Shown here: one piece after another, positions 9,458 to 16,955 of the stretch
How positions within the stretch are numbered: the stretch's first letter is position 1
How the letters are laid out: the number at the start of each line of letters is the position of its first letter
Assembly: GCF_900107045.1 (NCBI RefSeq)
Contig: NZ_FNON01000011.1
Location: 62,001-126,000 of the forward strand
Reading direction: 5' to 3'
DNA from: Amycolatopsis xylanica
GTDB taxonomy: Bacteria; Actinomycetota; Actinomycetes; Mycobacteriales; Pseudonocardiaceae
DNA length: 64,000 bases
The notes under the pieces: generated by a model
The model's database searches: none
What the model saw: the letters and a program-made list of their open reading frames with translations, nothing else
What the model was told of the DNA's origin: nothing
Program-made: the position numbers and the translations under genes

Positions 9458-9898
9458 ATGGGAGTCAAACGGGCGATCGCGAGTGCGGTTTGGGCGGTGG
9501 CGATTCCGGCGGCCTTGGTCGCCGTGCCGCAGGCCGCGTACGCGCAGACATATCCCGGCGGCGATGGCGGCGGGATCTTGGTGACCTGGGGAGGAACCTA
9601 TGAATCGGCCAACTACATGGACCATATCTCCGTGACGTTGTGCGACGGGGATCCCAGGAACACCAATGAGGCGGTCGCGTACTTCCGCGTCAACATGGTG
9701 GACGGGACCAGCCGGCTCGCGCCGACGGAGATGCGGGTCAGGCAGTTCGAGAAATCGTGCAAGCTGTACGGGAACATGCGCATCGGGTACGCGGAGTTCA
9801 TCAAGAGCGTGCAGATCGTGTTCTGGGGTTCCACCAAGCCAGGCAACAAGTACTACACGAAGCCCGCGAACAACCCCTTCGGCTGCGGTGGCTGCTGA
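9458..9898 (+). CDS. Small secreted protein with C-terminal Cys cluster
   Basis: 146 residues. Residues 1-30 form a Sec signal peptide (KRAIASAVWAVAIPAALVAV, cleavage likely after AYA). The mature part of about 115 residues has four Cys, the last two in a GCGGC tail. No family recognised. The stop codon overlaps the start of the next secreted protein (TGATG), so both are made from one transcript and may act as a pair outside the cell. It begins about 170 bases after the tRNA-Val terminator. Confidence 0.75.
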   Translation: MGVKRAIASAVWAVAIPAALVAVPQAAYAQTYPGGDGGGILVTWGGTYESANYMDHISVTLCDGDPRNTNEAVAYFRVNMVDGTSRLAPTEMRVRQFEKSCKLYGNMRIGYAEFIKSVQIVFWGSTKPGNKYYTKPANNPFGCGGC

Positions 9899-10287
9899 TG
9901 AGGCGCGCCAGGATTCTCGTGCTCGCGGCCGCGGCGGCCGCCAGCCTGATGATGTCTCCTGCCGCGCAGGCGTCGCAGGACGGGCAGACAGCCTGCATGG
10001 CGGAACGACCCGGCTACAGGTTCATCTACCCATGCTCCACGTCGGTCATGGATGCCGACTGGACCGGTGACGGGCGGCCGGATGAGTCGTTTTTCATCGA
10101 GGTCGGCAAGGTCATGCACGTCTGGCCAGGGCATCAGCCGGTCCAGCTCACCAACGGGGTCGCCGACAAAATGGTCGGCGCGTACCGGAAGCCGAGCTCG
10201 CGGCAGGTGAAGGCCATCTCCGGCGGCCGCTATCGCTGCGTCAGCTACCGCGTGCCCGAAGGCTGGTCCTACTGGTACAGCTGCTGA
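9898..10287 (+). CDS. Small secreted protein, partner of the preceding gene
   Basis: 129 residues from ATG 9898, which overlaps the previous stop (TGATG). Signal peptide MRRARILVLAAAAAASLMM with cleavage near AQA-SQ. The mature part has a Asp-rich turn (DADWTGDGRPDE) like the calcium-binding loops of VCBS/dockerin-type repeats, and four Cys including the last residue. Longer upstream frames are read-through of the previous gene. Function unknown; the paired arrangement suggests a two-component secreted factor. Confidence 0.75.
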   Translation: MRRARILVLAAAAAASLMMSPAAQASQDGQTACMAERPGYRFIYPCSTSVMDADWTGDGRPDESFFIEVGKVMHVWPGHQPVQLTNGVADKMVGAYRKPSSRQVKAISGGRYRCVSYRVPEGWSYWYSC

Positions 10288-10410
10288 GCAGCCCGGCGTT
10301 GCTCGTGAGTGCTCCCGCCGGTTCTGAGGCGCGGAAGGCCAAGTGTGGCTGGCTGGTGAGGCGCGCTCACGACGCCGATCGGCTGGGGTGTGTGGGTTTT
10401 GGGGCGTTAG

Positions 10411-10858
10411 ATGACGTTCATCCAGCACACCCCTTACCGGGTGCTGGATCACCATCGGGTGCCAGGTTTCAGCGACGTCACGCTGTTCGGGCGAGGGCGG
10501 TTCGGGTCCGCCGGACCCTGGAACCGGCGTTGGCCCGCCGCAGAAGCCGACGCGCTACGAGGACAACCAGGCTTTCCTCCGGACGAGCTGATCCGGCCCG
10601 CCGAAGTGCTGCTGTCCGAAATCCTCGGCGACACGCCCGTGGCGGTGTGGCCGAAAGACCTCTACGCGCCCGAGCTCATCGGCGGCCCCGAGGCCCGGAC
10701 GGCCCGCCGCCGACCGCGTTGCGGCGGTGCACCGGTGACAAGAACAGGCCACGCGCGTCATCGACGCCCTCACGGCCACCGATTCCGGCGCGATCGTCCC
10801 CCTGCACGAGGCCCCCACCGACAAGCCCGACGACCAGCCCAGCAGCCCCGGCATGTGA
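10411..10858 (+). pseudogene. Frameshifted hypothetical gene
   Basis: ATG 10411 opens about 95 codons with normal composition (ending near LYAPELIGGPEA, about 10692). The frame then turns into Arg/Pro-rich nonsense. A second frame takes over with credible protein (ATRVIDALTATDSG to QPSSPGM, stop TGA 10856-10858), but has a TGA at 10736-10738. One frameshift near 10700 plus one nonsense codon would explain this. Product not recognised. Confidence 0.5.
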
Positions 10859-11106
10859 AGGCCCGCGCGAGCGGCATCAGATACTGCGACATCGCTCTGG
10901 GAGCTTCTCGCGACTTCCGCTAGCGTCCTCGGCCTACTGTTGTAGTGGGCTTTGTCGACACGCCGATCGTCGTCAGCCGTGTATGCAGCGAAGCGGTGTA
11001 GGCCTGGAAGGCGTCCGACTCGTCGACTCGCCGCGCACACCACGCCGGCAGGCGGAGCGTCCCCGGCGCGTACCTGCGCGAGCACGAGCGGTCCGCAGCC
11101 GTTGGG

Positions 11107-11937
11107 CTAGAAGTCCGTGCTGCGTGAAAGCTTCTCGTTGGCGCGTAGCTCCACGAGGGCGTTCTCGTGCATCGCGGTGACGACGTCGTAGCCGGAGTTG
11201 CCGAGCACGATCCGGCGCGGCGGAACGGGTGCGTTCATAGCGCTGATCACGGCTCGCGCTCCCCGCACGGGATCGCCCTCTTGCTTGCCGTTGTGGTCCA
11301 CGAACGCCGCCTTGACGCTCTCGACCATCGGCACGTAAGCGTCGACGACCTCGTTGACGGGCTGGTCCTGGAAGCCGGCGAAGGCCTTGGTGCGTGTTGC
11401 TCCCGGCTCTACGACGAGCACCCGCACACCGAACGGCTCGACCTCGAGCCGCAGCGTCTCCGACAGTCCTTCGACCGCGAACTTCGCCGCCGAGTAGTAG
11501 CCGAACCCCTGCGCGGTGACGAGGCCCGCCACCGACGACATGTTCACGATCCAGCCGCCACCGCGTGCCCGCATACCCGGCAGGACCGCACGCACCACGT
11601 CGACCACGGCGAACAGGTTGAGGTCGAACGTGCGGCGGATCGTCTCGTCAGGGGCCCCTTCGATCGAGCCGAACCAGCCGCGGCCAGCGTTGTTGACGAG
11701 CACGTCGATTCCGCCGAAACGCTCCTCCGCCGCCTTGACCGCCGCACGCACCTGCTGGGCATCGGTGACGTCGAGCTCAAGAACCAGCACGCGGTCGCCG
11801 TAAGGCTCAGCCCATTCCCGCAGCTCAGCAGGCCGACGCACGGTCACCGCGACTCGATCGCCCTGGCCCAGTGCGGCCTCGGCGTAGATCAGACCGAACC
11901 CTCCGGGCGTCCCACCAGTGATGAACCAAGTCTTCAT
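11107..11937 (-). CDS. SDR-family oxidoreductase
   Basis: 276 residues of a classical short-chain dehydrogenase: cofactor loop TGGTPGGFG near residue 7 (a Pro-Gly variant of TGxxxGxG), NNAG at about 90, catalytic Ser in MSSVAG and Tyr-x3-Lys in YYSAAK. The Arg residues after strand 2 (VRRPAEL) suggest NADPH. It belongs to the group usually annotated as SDR oxidoreductase of unknown substrate. The gene lies 39 bases downstream of an NTF2-like gene on the same strand, so the two form an operon. Confidence 0.9.
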   Translation of the reverse strand: MKTWFITGGTPGGFGLIYAEAALGQGDRVAVTVRRPAELREWAEPYGDRVLVLELDVTDAQQVRAAVKAAEERFGGIDVLVNNAGRGWFGSIEGAPDETIRRTFDLNLFAVVDVVRAVLPGMRARGGGWIVNMSSVAGLVTAQGFGYYSAAKFAVEGLSETLRLEVEPFGVRVLVVEPGATRTKAFAGFQDQPVNEVVDAYVPMVESVKAAFVDHNGKQEGDPVRGARAVISAMNAPVPPRRIVLGNSGYDVVTAMHENALVELRANEKLSRSTDF

Positions 11938-11976
11938 GATTTTTCTCCGTCGAAGATTGAGATGACGTGGGTTCGG

Positions 11977-12339
11977 TCAGGCCGTGTGGTTGGCGATGAC
12001 GAGTTCGGCGATGAGGTCATCCCGCACCGTGAACCGGTAATCGAGTTCGGCGACGCCGCCCGGGAAGGTGCCTTCGAGCCGCACGGTCACCACCCAGTGG
12101 GCGTCGTCGACGCGGTGAGCGCCGGTCTGCTCGGTCGTGTACTCGAACTCGGACCCGGCGTCCCGCAGGAACGCGTAGGTCTTCTCTCGGCCGCGGAAGG
12201 TCTCGTCCTGATCGACGATCACCGCGTCCTCGGTGAGGAGCGACGAGGCGGTGTCGGCGTCGTGGACGATGTGGGCGGCGAAGAACTCGCGGACGGTGGC
12301 CGGGAGCAGATCGGACTGGGAATCGGTGTGCTGTGTCAT
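11977..12339 (-). CDS. NTF2/DUF4440-like protein
   Basis: 120 residues: one NTF2-fold domain (REFFAAHIVHDADTASSLLTEDAVIVDQ, then the FRGREKTYAFL helix and a beta-rich end). Members bind or isomerise small molecules or have no catalysis. First gene of an operon with the SDR. A TTGACC box sits upstream on its strand within 12340-12385, next to the MerR-type promoter that faces the other way, so both were probably under the lost MerR regulator. Confidence 0.8.
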   Translation of the reverse strand: MTQHTDSQSDLLPATVREFFAAHIVHDADTASSLLTEDAVIVDQDETFRGREKTYAFLRDAGSEFEYTTEQTGAHRVDDAHWVVTVRLEGTFPGGVAELDYRFTVRDDLIAELVIANHTA

Positions 12340-12380
12340 GAGCCCATCGTGTGGCCTCGCGGCGTGGGAGGGTCAAGCCG

Positions 12381-12411
12381 TGGACTCTCCCCCAGGGAGA
12401 GAGTCCAGAAT
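12381..12411 (+). promoter_or_regulatory. MerR-type promoter with dyad operator
   Basis: A -35 like TGGACT (12381-12386) and a -10 like CAGAAT (12406-12411) are 19 bases apart, the stretched spacing typical of MerR-activated promoters. The spacer holds a dyad, GGACTCTC (12382-12389) and GAGAGTCC (12399-12406). The transcript would start at or next to GTG 12418, i.e. leaderless. Confidence 0.6.
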
Positions 12412-12417
12412 GGACGG

Positions 12418-12486
12418 GTGCTGACCATTGGCGAGGGGCGGCCGACGGTCCACACCGGACTGCTCACGGGTGGCCACCGCAGGTGA
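12418..12486 (+). pseudogene. 5' remnant of a MerR regulator gene
   Basis: From GTG 12418 the first codons read VLTIGE, the usual opening of MerR proteins (M-L-T-I-G-E-L), directly behind a MerR-type promoter. After the sixth codon the similarity stops and the frame ends at TGA 12484-12486. The rest of the gene was lost. Short match, so moderate certainty, but promoter and position agree. Confidence 0.45.
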
Positions 12487-12501
12487 GGACGGAGGTCAGC
12501 C

Positions 12502-12672
12502 ATGGCGCGCACCCCTCGCGGCGACCGGTCGGCCGTCCCCGCCTTGGTGAATCCGATGCTGGCCAAACCCGATGGCGGCAGGTTACCGACCGGGTCTGCC
12601 TGGGCGTATGAGTACAAGCTCGACTTCTGTACACGGTTTCGGCCTGATACGTGGTCATGCGACAGGCCATAG
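12502..12672 (+). pseudogene. 5' remnant of an ATP-dependent DNA ligase gene
   Basis: ATG 12502, behind an intact GGAGG site, encodes about 41 residues that match the start of LigC/LigD-type ligases: PALVNPMLAKPDGG, then WAYEYKLD, which is motif I (K-x-D-G) containing the nucleotidyl-acceptor Lys. After the Asp the sequence departs and stops at TAG 12670-12672. A functional ligase would be some 300 residues or more, so this is a truncated copy. It lies just after the MerR remnant, as if two deletions or a rearrangement joined gene starts. Confidence 0.55.
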
Positions 12673-12690
12673 ACGACACTGCGCTGAACA

Positions 12691-12719
12691 GCGTCTTTGC
12701 GACTTGATCGCAAAGACGC
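12691..12719. repeat. Perfect 12-bp hairpin
   Basis: GCGTCTTTGCGA (12691-12702), loop CTTGA, TCGCAAAGACGC (12708-12719). No long T run follows, though CATTTTT lies 4 bases later. It could be a terminator of the broken region. The remaining 12720-12931 shows nothing I can support. Confidence 0.6.
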
Positions 12720-12931
12720 GCCACATTTTTCGACGCGCCCGCGATACTCAAAGCCACATGCGACGACTCATCCTCTTGACCGACCCGATGACCAGGTACC
12801 CACGCCGTCCGGCTGTCCGCGACAGCGAGTCCACCAAGAGCCGTGAAGCCCACGATCTCGGCCAAAGTGCCTGGCGGCAGGCCACCGCGCAAGCCTCACA
12901 CAGTGCCGTGATCGTGGCCTTCACAGCGCCC

Positions 12932-13507
12932 TCAGGCCTGGGTGCGACGGCGGCGCAGGGCCCAGAAGCCGAGTCCGCCAGCCCCGGCGACTGCGGCGGC
13001 GCCACCGGCGATCGCGGCCGTGCCGATCCCGCCTTCGTCGGCGGACGTGCCACCGCCGGTCTGCGGAGCACCCGATGGCTTCGCCGCGACCTGCGGCGCC
13101 TTGGTCTCAGCGGCGGGCTGCGGCTTCGGCTTCGCGGTCTCCTTTGCCGGCGCGGGCATCGTGAAGTCGACGGCCGGGCCCTTGCCACCGGTGTCGCTGC
13201 CGCACAAAGCCAACGCGTAATACTTGCCCGGCTTCAAGTTCTTGAAGGAGACGGTCTGCTTGTAGCCGTCCGCCTTCATCGGTGCGCGCTCGATGACACC
13301 GGCGCCGAGCTCGACGTGCTGGCCGTACATCCCCTCCGCCTCCTCGTTGGGCTTCGCGCAGGTGGCGTGCAACGTGACCGTGCTGCCGGAAATGCTGACC
13401 GAAAGCGATTCCTGGTGCAACGGCGCGTTCCCGGCCAGCGCCGCGACCGGCGAAAGCAAAGCGAAACCAGCGGCGGCACCGGCAACGACAACAGACTTGC
13501 GAATCAT
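12932..13507 (-). CDS. Secreted, cell-wall-anchored-type surface protein
   Basis: 191 residues from MIRKS (13507). Signal peptide to about residue 27 (AALAG). The middle holds a beta-rich domain with Cys in LHATCAKPN and LALCGSD. A Pro/Lys/Ala-rich linker follows, then APQTGGG (an LPxTG-like sorting site), a hydrophobic Gly/Ala helix and a RRRR tail. This is the layout of sortase substrates in actinomycetes, though the first Leu of the motif is replaced by Ala. The N-terminal extension to 13531 has no ribosome site. Function unknown. Confidence 0.75.
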   Translation of the reverse strand: MIRKSVVVAGAAAGFALLSPVAALAGNAPLHQESLSVSISGSTVTLHATCAKPNEEAEGMYGQHVELGAGVIERAPMKADGYKQTVSFKNLKPGKYYALALCGSDTGGKGPAVDFTMPAPAKETAKPKPQPAAETKAPQVAAKPSGAPQTGGGTSADEGGIGTAAIAGGAAAVAGAGGLGFWALRRRRTQA

Positions 13508-13895
13508 TTCAATTCCCCAGTTGATAGGCACACGGATAACCCCGCGTGAATTAAGTATTTCCCCTGAATCCCAGCGCCGGAACCGCGCTTCAGCGTTCCA
13601 ACACCCCTAAAGACGCCCACCCCGGACGAAGGTTCCCACGTTTGGTAACGAGATGATATCGACGCTGAGAGCACCCCGTGTGGGCACAACAGCGCAGAGC
13701 CGGTGGGGCCCACGCGCTAACACAGCCGATGAACGACACCGGAGGAACACCGGCGGTGGCGTTGCCGCTGTGTCAGTATCCTCCATCTTCTTTTCGCCTC
13801 GTCGTGTCTCTCGCTCCCGGTCACCGCTGTCGTGCGGACACGGTGGGCGCCCTGCCACTTCGACTATCGAACTGGTCGCGTGCGCCGGGTTGGTG
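13508..13895. other. Gene-free stretch
   Basis: 388 bases between the surface protein start and the recombinase remnant. It must contain the promoter of the surface protein. No open frame with coding character, RNA gene or strong repeat seen. Confidence 0.6.
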
Positions 13896-14634
13896 TCAGC
13901 GCGCGGGGCTGATAGAGGCATCATCTCCGGTGTGCATCTCGACTCCGACACAGCGAGCACCCCGCACCGTGCCCGGATTGTCGACCGGCTGCCAGCGACT
14001 GCTGCCATCCTTCTCCCGCAGATACGCCAGGCACTGCACCGGATCCAGATCCCGTGGACGCAGGTTCAGCGCGCCGACCGGACGGCACGCGGTCTCGCTG
14101 TGCAGACGGAGAAGGCTGTCGCGCTCGGGATCGTCGCCGGTCGTGGCCGCGGCCTCGTTCACCTCCCGTAGCGCCGCATCCGAGAGAGCACGCCGGTTCA
14201 ACGGCGACCGCCGCGGCTTGCGGACCTTCCGCGCCGGGTTGGCCATCTCCATGATCAGCTCGTCGTTCTCCGCGTGCCGATAGATACACCGCACCGCCGC
14301 GATGAAATTCTCCTTGGCGCTGCGGCCTCCCCCGCGAGTTACGCCGCACCACAGCGTGCACGCGGGCATGCTCGGCAAGCTGCTCGATCTCGGTCGGACT
14401 CGGCTCGTCCAACCGCCGGTCACCCCACCGCTGCTCCAGCACCTTCCAGTACGAGCCGTAGGACTGGGCGATCAGCGGCGCGAGCGCGGCGGCAATCTCG
14501 GGAATGTACTCGCGGAACGTCGGCACCGCCGGCTTCGGCGCGGCCGTGGACATCAGATCGAGCGGGTCCACGCCCATGCGGGACAAGACAAGTCGTGCCG
14601 CGTCGAGGACTTCCGGGGACAGGTCAGTGGTCAC
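13896..14634 (-). pseudogene. Tyrosine recombinase, frameshifted and truncated
   Basis: From GTG 14634 the frame encodes a phage-integrase-type N-terminal region (FREYIPEIAAALAPLIAQSYG and WGDRRLDEPSPTEIEQLAEH). At about 14335 the sequence shifts frame, continuing as AKENFIAAVRCIYRHAENDELI and the start of the catalytic domain with its first Arg (ETACRPVGALNLRPRDLD). It stops at 13896 before the His-x-x-Arg and Tyr boxes. One frameshift plus a missing C-terminal third make it inactive. GTGA overlap links it to the AbrB gene upstream. Confidence 0.75.
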
Positions 14635-15092
14635 CGGTCCTCACCGCCGAGCAGCGTCTCGTGGTAGCCGACCACCATCGCGTCCAGCGCGGCCATCGGA
14701 TGCACCACCAAGACCCGTTGCACCGGGTCGGCGACCAGCAGCACCCGGTCCCCCGCCCGCACAGCACAACGCCGCCGCACCGCCGCAGGCTACACGGCAT
14801 ACCGGCCGCCACGAACTTCCAGCAGACCGGCCGGATGCGGCTGCACCACGACAGCCGTCCCGAGGACGCTGAGCATCAGACGCTGACCGCGAACCCAGCC
14901 CAGCGCCCGAAACAGCGAGCTGTCCGAGACCCGGCCCGGGGCATCGATCCGGCCCAGCCCGTACTGCAACGCACCCGTACGAGCCAGATCCGGAACCTCG
15001 ACCAGCGGCAACCCCGGCCGCCGGGCATCGAGGAGAAGAGTGGAAACAGGCCCGGTCATGCCGACCACCGCCGGGAACCGGCGAAACGCCAA
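14631..15092 (-). pseudogene. AbrB/SpoVT-domain protein gene with in-frame TAG
   Basis: The frame from ATG 15092 is about 100 codons long and stops at TAG 14790-14792. Read through that one codon it continues for 52 more to TGA 14631-14633. The joined end has a swapped-hairpin AbrB-like pattern: RGGRYAV, stop, PAAVRRRCAVRAGDRVLL, then VQRVLVVHPMAALDAM. The stop sits where the family has Leu, so TTG to TAG is the simplest cause. The real end overlaps the recombinase start (GTGA). AbrB-like genes often accompany integrases in actinomycetes, by my recollection. Confidence 0.65.
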
Positions 15093-15438
15093 AACCCGAC
15101 GACAGTCAACGCTGTCATCGGGTTGTGAGCTGCTATCCTTCGGCGCTGATCGCGCCGGGGAAATTTCACCAAGTTTTGTGTCCGAGGACGGAGCTGCACA
15201 CTAACCACACGCTTGAAGTTGCCTCAGTGACGGCTAGCTTCCCGCGTGAGATCGAACCGCCGACAGAGGCATGGGCACCACATCCCCGCTCGGCACAACA
15301 GCCCCTTGGAGCCGTGCCGCACACCTTTGGCCTTATGTCCTTGGGCACTCGTTCTGTCATGGGACTGCACGTCGGTCGGCCAAGCAGCCTCTCGATCCCG
15401 GCCGTGAAAGTGTCGGAGCCTCGTGCGACGCTGATGGC
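15093..15438. other. Gene-free stretch before the HNH gene
   Basis: 346 bases. No convincing gene; the in-frame upstream extension of the HNH ORF to 15271 has no coding character. Presumably holds promoters for the divergent AbrB remnant and the HNH gene. Confidence 0.5.
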
Positions 15439-16701
15439 ATGCGTGCTCGTGATGACGACGGTGTCGAACTGAACGCGGACTTCAGTGTGGAAGCCGCAGG
15501 CGGATGTTTGAATCTGGTGCTGGAGAGTGCCGGCGGGAGGGCGGCCGGAGCGGATCGTCCGCGCAACCATCAGTACGTTCCGGCACTGAGGTTGCTACTG
15601 ACACGCTTGCGCGATCAGCAGGCCGTCCTGCTCTCGGCCCTGGTTGCTTCCACGAGAGTGTCCGGCCTGTCCGAAGCGGAACGGACACTTGTCAAGGGAC
15701 CGCGGAAACTCGCTGAGGTCGACGACATCGAGCAGCTGCGACTCGAAATCACCAGTGCTCAAGGCCGCGTCGGCCTGCCGACAGGAGCGTCAAAGGAAGG
15801 CAACAACCGCAAGCGGATCCAGCTTCGGCTCGACGTGCCTGGATACGGCCTCGACGACGCAGCACAGCTCGCCGCGGACCTCGCCGCCCCGAGTGCCGTC
15901 ACGACCGGCCAGCCGGTGAAAGCCTACGGTTTGCCTGAGGCGAAGGACCTGCTCGACGCTCTCATCGGGGTCGAGATCCGGACCGTGGCCGGCCGCCCGA
16001 ACACGGTGCTTGAGGTGCGCGTCGCTCACGTGCTGGTGAAAACGGACCGTTCGCCCGACGGCCAAGTGGTCGACATCGGCGAGGTCCAGCGCGGCTTGGA
16101 CAAGCTCGCCGAACACGGGTCGGTCCGGGTGACGGTCGACGAGCTGGGCCACCGAAGCGCGTTCGTGGGTGCGGTGCTGGCGACTCTGCCCGGCGCCCGG
16201 TTCACCGGCTCGCCCGCTGAGGTGACGTTCGACGAGCCGTCCGGCGATGAGGTGGCAGAAGATCTCCACTTCGGCGAACTCGATGCCGTCGCCAAGGTCA
16301 AGGTTCGCACCGAGCAGGCGAAGCTGCGCAAGTTGCTGGCTCGGGGCGCGACGTCCGCGGTGTGCGCGCTTTGCGGAGACCAGTACCCGCTGACGTTCCT
16401 CATCGCCGCGCACATCAAAAAGCGCGCCATCTGCACTGATCAAGAGCGAAGGGACCTGCTGCACGTCGCGATGCTGGCGTGCTCCTTCGGCTGTGACTCG
16501 CTCTACGAATTAGGCTGGGTCACTGTTGATCAGCACGGTATCGTGCAAACGCGGTCAGGTGACAGCTTCCCCGAAGGAATCTTTCGAAATCGACTTCTGC
16601 ATCTGCAAGGTCGAGGCTGCGCAGCCCACAGCGTCGACTCCGAACCTTACTTTGCCTGGCACCGAATGACTGTATTTGCACCCAGCGACTCGCAAGTCTA
16701 G
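15439..16701 (+). CDS. HNH endonuclease, possible type IV restriction enzyme
   Basis: 420 residues from ATG 15439. Residues about 8-140 form a domain with DFSVEAAGGCLNLVLESAGG, NHQYVPALRLLLTRL and GNNRKRIQLRL; I associate this with the N-terminal module of ScoMcrA-like, modification-dependent nucleases, from memory. The C-terminal part (about 305-380) is an HNH nuclease: CALC, AAHIKKR with the His, a second Cys pair in CSFGCD, then GWVTVDQHGIV. Such enzymes cut modified or phosphorothioate DNA of invaders. It is convergent with a STAND ATPase and near an OLD-like nuclease, fitting a defence island. Which modification it reads is unknown. Confidence 0.75.
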   Translation: MRARDDDGVELNADFSVEAAGGCLNLVLESAGGRAAGADRPRNHQYVPALRLLLTRLRDQQAVLLSALVASTRVSGLSEAERTLVKGPRKLAEVDDIEQLRLEITSAQGRVGLPTGASKEGNNRKRIQLRLDVPGYGLDDAAQLAADLAAPSAVTTGQPVKAYGLPEAKDLLDALIGVEIRTVAGRPNTVLEVRVAHVLVKTDRSPDGQVVDIGEVQRGLDKLAEHGSVRVTVDELGHRSAFVGAVLATLPGARFTGSPAEVTFDEPSGDEVAEDLHFGELDAVAKVKVRTEQAKLRKLLARGATSAVCALCGDQYPLTFLIAAHIKKRAICTDQERRDLLHVAMLACSFGCDSLYELGWVTVDQHGIVQTRSGDSFPEGIFRNRLLHLQGRGCAAHSVDSEPYFAWHRMTVFAPSDSQV

Positions 16702-16955
16702 CTAAACCTGACGGCAACCTGTTTCGGAGATGCCTCTACGATGACAGAGAAGGTTCCTTGATGCGAGGATGATCGCGCAATCCCAGCCCTGCAGAAGCAA
16801 AGCGAGCGCGCACATCGCAGCGGAAGAGCGCCGCAGCTGCGCCACTGACCACTCGGCGCAGAATCCAATCCAGCGGCGAAGTTGGACCGGACGCACGAGG
16901 CGGCGTTTACATGCCCAAAAGGCGCCAAAAGTTTAAATTAACGCCAATGACGCGC

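Noticed and set aside
9191..9625. 144-residue minus frame ending in GIEPTTARV
   Set aside because: The ending is the antisense translation of a tRNA T arm, a well-known artefact; overlaps the tRNA-Val and terminator.
11167..12486. 439-residue plus-strand frame
   Set aside because: Antisense of the SDR and NTF2 genes; only its last codons (VLTIGE) are of interest and are listed separately.
12464..12892. 142-residue minus frame
   Set aside because: Runs antisense to the DNA-ligase remnant and through the 12-bp hairpin; no family resemblance.
15178..15187. GTGTCCGAGG, identical to 33001-33010 in tRNA-Leu, as left attachment site
   Set aside because: Only 10 bases; another 10-mer of the tRNA (AAGCTAGCGC) also recurs at 22610-22619, so such matches occur by chance here.
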